Source: Spinacia oleracea (lineage: Eukaryota; Streptophyta; Magnoliopsida; Caryophyllales; Amaranthaceae). Taken from it: a stretch of 64,000 nucleotides of DNA. The notes under the pieces are model-generated. The model did not search any database. It had not been told where the DNA came from and saw nothing but the letters and a program-made list of their open reading frames with translations. Of the stretch, positions 59,901-64,000 are shown piece after piece. The first letter of the stretch is position 1. Each line of letters begins with the position of its first letter. The position numbers and the translations under genes are program-made. The stretch is from positions 87,411,810 through 87,475,809 of the forward strand of contig NC_079489.1 in the NCBI RefSeq assembly GCF_020520425.1. Direction: 5' to 3'.

Positions 59901-62232
59901 AAAAGAGGTGCTTAATATTCTCAATGTCTTGAAGATTAGACTAAAAAAGGACAATATGCTTTCGAATTTCTGTGGGGTTTTCCCTTACAGAAGTACTCAT
60001 TCCTTGCAATATCAGTTAAATTGAATCTTCATAGCTCATACCATTGGTTAAATGCTGATCAATAATTAATAGACATGGAACTTATTGATGGGAGAAATAA
60101 TCAACTGTGTTTGAATCTCGTTTCTTTTCGTGAACTTTAAATTATTAATGGGTTATTAGGCTTTGGAGGTTAAGTATGTTGCCGTTGTGGACAGCTAGGG
60201 ATGGCAAGCGCATTAGAGACTCTAAGTGGACAAGCTTATGGAGCACAACAGTACAGGAAATTGGGAACACAAACATACACTGCCATTTTCTCTCTTACAT
60301 TAGTGTGCATCCCACTCTCTGTCCTATGGATTTTCATGGGAAAGGTCCTCGTTTTTGTTGGACAAGATCCTTCAATATCGCATGAAGCTGGTAAATTTTC
60401 AACATACCTTTTGCCTGCCCTCTTCGCTTATGCAGTTCTTCAACCTCTAGTTAGGTTCTTCCAATCCCAAAGTTTGATCATGCCAATGGTTGCAAGTTCC
60501 TGTGCTACTCTATGCCTCCACATACCCCTTTGTTGGGCTTTGGTATTCAAGTCTGGGCTAGGAAACCTTGGTGGTGCTGTTGCTATGGGTATATCAAATT
60601 GGTTGAATGTAACTTTTCTAGTCTTGTATATGAAGTTCTCTCCCTCGTGTGCTGCTACTCGTTCTCCACTCTCCATGGAAATTTTCCATGGAATCGGGGA
60701 GTTTTTCCGCTTAGCTATTCCTTCTGCTATAATGATTTGGTAAGCTTTCTTCTGCTCTTATAAATAAGGTTACGGACTAAGTTATAAAGAATACATTACG
60801 ATGTTAACTTTTTTTTGTTATGTTTGCAGCTTAGAATGGTGGTCATTTGAGCTGCTGATCTTACTATCAGGCCTTCTACCCAAGCCAGAACTTGAGACTT
60901 CTGTTCTCTCTGTGTGGTAATGGTTTTTGTTTTGTTTTATACAATATACCAACCATAGTAATCTTTTCGTATTAGAAAAAGAGGCAATCTTGTTGAAAAT
61001 CAAAATGACACTAACTTCACTACTGTTCCTTATTACTAGCTTGACAACTATTTCAACACTTTATGCAATACCTTATGGAGTAGGAGCTGCTGCAAGGTAT
61101 GTTTTTGACCAAATATTTATCATGTGGTCGTACTTATTACTCAAGTTTAAATTTGAGGGCTGAATTTTTCTTCTCCTTTCTTTCGGTGTATGTACAGCAC
61201 CAGAGTCTCCAATGAACTTGGGGCTGGAAACCCACAGGGAGCTCGTACAGCTGCTTGTGGAGTTGTGGTGATTGCTGTGGCAAATGGTGTTTTTGTAAGC
61301 TCAGTCCTTTTTGCTACACGGAAAATTTTTGGCTTCACTTTCAGCAGTGAGAAGGAAGTTGTAGATTATGTCACCACAATGGCACCTTTGATCTGTGTTA
61401 GTGTTATAATTGACAGCCTACAAGGTGTTCTTTCAGGTATGCATTGAAAACTTTGCCTAATACTCCCTCCATCCAGTTTTAATAGTTGGGATCTCCAATA
61501 AAAATGGTCAGGTTTCCTTAAATATGTAAACGCTAATGGTTTATGATTGGATCTTCTAATATGTGTTACTACTCGATTTAAGAAATCAATGGGAAGAAAA
61601 ACACAATTATTGGAAGGGTAATTGCATAAGATGATGTCATGTTCTTAATTATGAAGGGGTGGGATGGGAGGGAGGGAATGCTGTTACTTCCAACTGCTGT
61701 GGTTAAAGCTCTGCTAATATCAGGTATTGCTCGAGGATGTGGTTGGCAACATATAGGTGCTTTTGTGAATCTTGCTGCTTTCTATCTTTTCGGAATTCCA
61801 ATTGCAGCAATATTAGGCTTCTGGGTGAATATGAGAGGAAGAGGCCTTTGGATTGGAATCCTGTCTGGTGCTACTGTGCAGACATTGCTTCTGACTATCA
61901 TAACATGTTGTACAAATTGGGAAAAGGCGGTATGTCTCATCATTTTCTTCCAACTGCATTCTGTTTTCCTTAAAGTTTTCGCTATACTTGGACATGAAAG
62001 ATGAACTTATGTTCATGACAACAAGGTTCATAAATACTAATTAACTACTTCTAATCAGATCTCATAGGATAAATTTAGCCGAATTATGATAATTCACCAT
62101 TTCCTTCAGTTTTTATAGCTGTTGGTTTTTTGCTTCTTGTGTTTACAGGCAAATAAAGCATGGGAAAGAATGTCCAAAACAAGTTACGGATCAGAAACAA
62201 ATGTAGATGAGCAACAACAGTTGATTAACTAG
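56936..62232 (+). CDS. MATE family efflux transporter (DETOXIFICATION-like), copy 2
   Basis: Tandem paralogue of the gene at 45637. Seven exons join in frame at GT-AG sites: 56936-57181, 60195-60739, 60830-60916, 61040-61096, 61198-61436, 61724-61929, 62149-62232, giving 487 residues. Exons 2-6 have exactly the same lengths as in copy 1 (545, 87, 57, 239, 206), and the phases agree. Blocks seen: [83 protein letters not shown]. It is a proton-coupled efflux carrier by family. The N- and C-termini diverge most from copy 1, so substrate or regulation may differ. Intron 1 (3.0 kb) contains two Stowaway MITEs and a TATTGG pentuplet near 57380; the rest of that intron is AT-rich without recognised elements. 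Confidence 0.95.
58276..58603. mobile_element. Stowaway-like MITE 1 in MATE 2 intron 1
   Basis: CTCCCTCCGTCCCGGAATAC and its inverted copy CCGGGACGGAGGGAG flank 328 bp between TA duplications. The body is G-rich in the middle and has no coding capacity. Confidence 0.88.
58851..59177. mobile_element. Stowaway-like MITE 2 in MATE 2 intron 1
   Basis: 327 bp with the same ends, orientation and body as the copy at 58276-58603, differing at few positions; flanked by TA. The 247-bp spacer between them is unrelated. Confidence 0.88.
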
Positions 62233-62579
62233 TTTTCGTAAAAGCAGATTTTGTCTGTAAAAGCAGAAAAGTCTGATACAAAGGATGCAACAGACGAAGT
62301 TTTTCACGAGCATTGCAAACGGAATGACAATAATGTTTAGTGAGTAGATTGGCTCTTCAGGCCACAATTTTGTGATATTGCGAAGAATAGAATAGAATGA
62401 TTATGCTCAAGTAGTAATGTGCTAGGACATAACGAGTATTTGATAAGCGGAAGTTTCAAAGAAAAATCCCGTTTTGCTTCTGTCTGCTGTGTTTCAAGTA
62501 TTACTTCTGTGAGTTCTGTCACTTATCACTTGTGTGGTAATTATTTAGAAAGTTGACCCTGGAAAACTGAAATATGTAC
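62233..62579. other. 3' region of MATE 2
   Basis: Probable 3' UTR and spacer. Nothing else is recognised. Confidence 0.4.
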
Positions 62580-62589
62580 AATATTGATC

Positions 62590-63255
62590 GGCGAATGCTG
62601 TAAATTAGCCCCTTGACTTTCAATTGTAACAAATCAACCCCATATCTATTTTGTAATGTGCAATTAACTCCAATTTTAATTTGCGGACCAAATTTTATCG
62701 GAAAGTATATAATATTCACCGGAGTAAATTAAATCATAGTACCAGCACAGTGAAACTTTGAGAGTGAATTTGGTACAGATTCGAACTCAAACATGAAACA
62801 TTAATACAGCAAAATCCAATCATCAAATTAGTCGACTCCAACATTTCTTCGGAAACTACAACAAACTGATAAAACAAATGGAAGAGGGGGGACAAAATGA
62901 TACGTTAATTGGCAGCATTAAAGAAGGCAATGGGAGTAGATCCACCCACCAAAAACTAAATCCAAGCCTTATAGGAGCGGCACACCGACTTCATGCGTTG
63001 GAACAGGGGAGATTTTCTGCATTTCTTCAATCACTTTTTCAATAACAAATTTCGTTGTTTTGTTGATGAATCTCCGATTGTCAATTTGTCCGGCGAAAAA
63101 ATTTATACTTTACAGTGGCATTTGTGTGGCAAATTATCAGTTATAATTAATTGCACATTACAAAATAGTTGTAGGGTTGATTTGCTACAGTTGAAAGTTA
63201 AGGGACTTATTTGCACATGAGACCTAAGTAATGGGGTTCATTTGCCGTATTCGCC
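62590..63255. mobile_element. MULE-type MITE downstream of MATE 2
   Basis: Left end GGCGAATGCTGTAAATTAGC and right end (complement GGCGAATACGGCAAATGAAC) are inverted repeats, flanked by a perfect 10-bp duplication AATATTGATC (62580-62589 and 63256-63265), in the 9-10 bp range of Mutator-like elements. The arms remain similar well inward (TGTAATGTGCAATTAA and its complement). No transposase is present. Confidence 0.8.
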
Positions 63256-63265
63256 AATATTGATC

Positions 63266-64000
63266 GAACCTGCCGGGCACGAGCCTAATGATCATACGTC
63301 TCATTAAAGTCATGAGTTACCACTATGCATTTCAACAATAAATGTTCATTACTCTACGCTAGTTCTTGAGCCCATTTAAAGAATATGCAGTTATATATTG
63401 AGGGCTTGTGATTTTACTGGGAATGTATGATTTTAATAGAGTGAAATTTGAAGGTTGAAAGAATGGTGAATTAATATCCAACATTAAGCAAGGAGATTAT
63501 GTGGAAAAGGTTAAATGAATGTATGAATTATATTGTGAATTGATGTTGAATAAGGAAGATAAAATGAAAGTCAGACTATTATCTTTTAAAGTTAAGCTAT
63601 TATGAGTAAAAGTTAGGTAAACAGGAATAAATGATTTCTTTACATTTAATACAAAAGGTTAAAGTTTATATTGATATTTCTAACTTTTCAATATAGTAAA
63701 CTGAAATATTAAAGTTAAAGTTGCACCTGCATTGGTCTGCTGAGTTGGATCTGTGATAGCATCAACAATAAGAGGTTGATCACACTATACAACAGTCTTG
63801 TTGTCAATTTTGTTGACATTTAGTTGATGAAGAACTTCTTCAATCTTTTTATTTGGATTAACATTCTGAGGTATATCAGAAGGATCCATCACAAGCTACA
63901 TTCGCCAAACCTCCTGGCATAGACTGAACTGAAAGTACAATCTCAGCCAATTCTTGCATCATGGCATAATACCCCGGATCCAAATCATCACCAGGCTACA
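63266..64000. other. Unassigned right end of the window
   Basis: AT-rich DNA. Minus-strand frames between 64000 and about 63870 read like a protein fragment (PGDDLDPGYYAMMQELAEIV) followed by stops. It may be a worn retroelement or gene piece entering from the right; I do not recognise it. Confidence 0.3.

Overview
The window is nuclear DNA from a flowering plant, most likely a eudicot. It holds intron-rich genes for plant proteins (mitochondrial ATP synthase beta, a plastid-type FAD/NAD(P) oxidoreductase and two MATE/DETOXIFICATION transporters) set among Ty1/Copia, Ty3/Gypsy, LINE, Helitron, CACTA, MULE-like and Stowaway-like elements. Species cannot be fixed from the sequence alone. All coordinates and exon junctions were read by eye.

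Region 1 (1-18600) is a retrotransposon nest, all on the minus strand. A complete 10.4-kb Copia element (A, 2025-12424) has 1342-bp LTRs, PBS, PPT and an intact 1321-residue gag-pol. It sits inside a second copy of its own family (B, 1-2024 plus 12425-17648), with a 5-bp duplication AATCC at the junctions. B in turn sits in a decayed Ty3/Gypsy gag-protease fragment (17649-18600). Both Copia copies carry a 2.8-kb leader with a GC-rich minisatellite whose period differs (84 bp in A, 64 bp in B).

Region 2 (18600-22750) is the nine-exon gene for the mitochondrial F1-ATPase beta subunit, with a TATA box and a telo-box upstream. After it come a decayed LINE (about 23290-25035) and a small Helitron (25214-25855).

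Region 3 (26265-44403) is one gene for a pKIWI502-like oxidoreductase. Its five short exons are spread over 18.1 kb. Intron 1 (10.06 kb) holds a LINE remnant with a broken Tnt1-like Copia element nested in it, plus MITEs. Intron 4 (6.9 kb) holds a MULE-like element with a nested Stowaway, other MITEs and simple repeats. Every exon joins in frame at GT-AG sites.

Region 4 (45595-62232) is a direct tandem pair of MATE efflux transporter genes with matching seven-exon structure. Between them lies a 6.2-kb non-autonomous CACTA element (49094-55280) with perfect 18-bp TIRs, a GCT target duplication, subterminal TTGCAGCGTACA motifs, a 160-bp tandem array and a captured exon resembling VPS9a. The second MATE gene has two near-identical Stowaway MITEs in intron 1. 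Past the pair lies a MULE-type MITE (62590-63255), then unassigned sequence to the end.

The genes do not form a pathway. ATP synthase beta serves mitochondrial respiration, the oxidoreductase is probably plastid redox, and the MATE pair exports metabolites or toxins.
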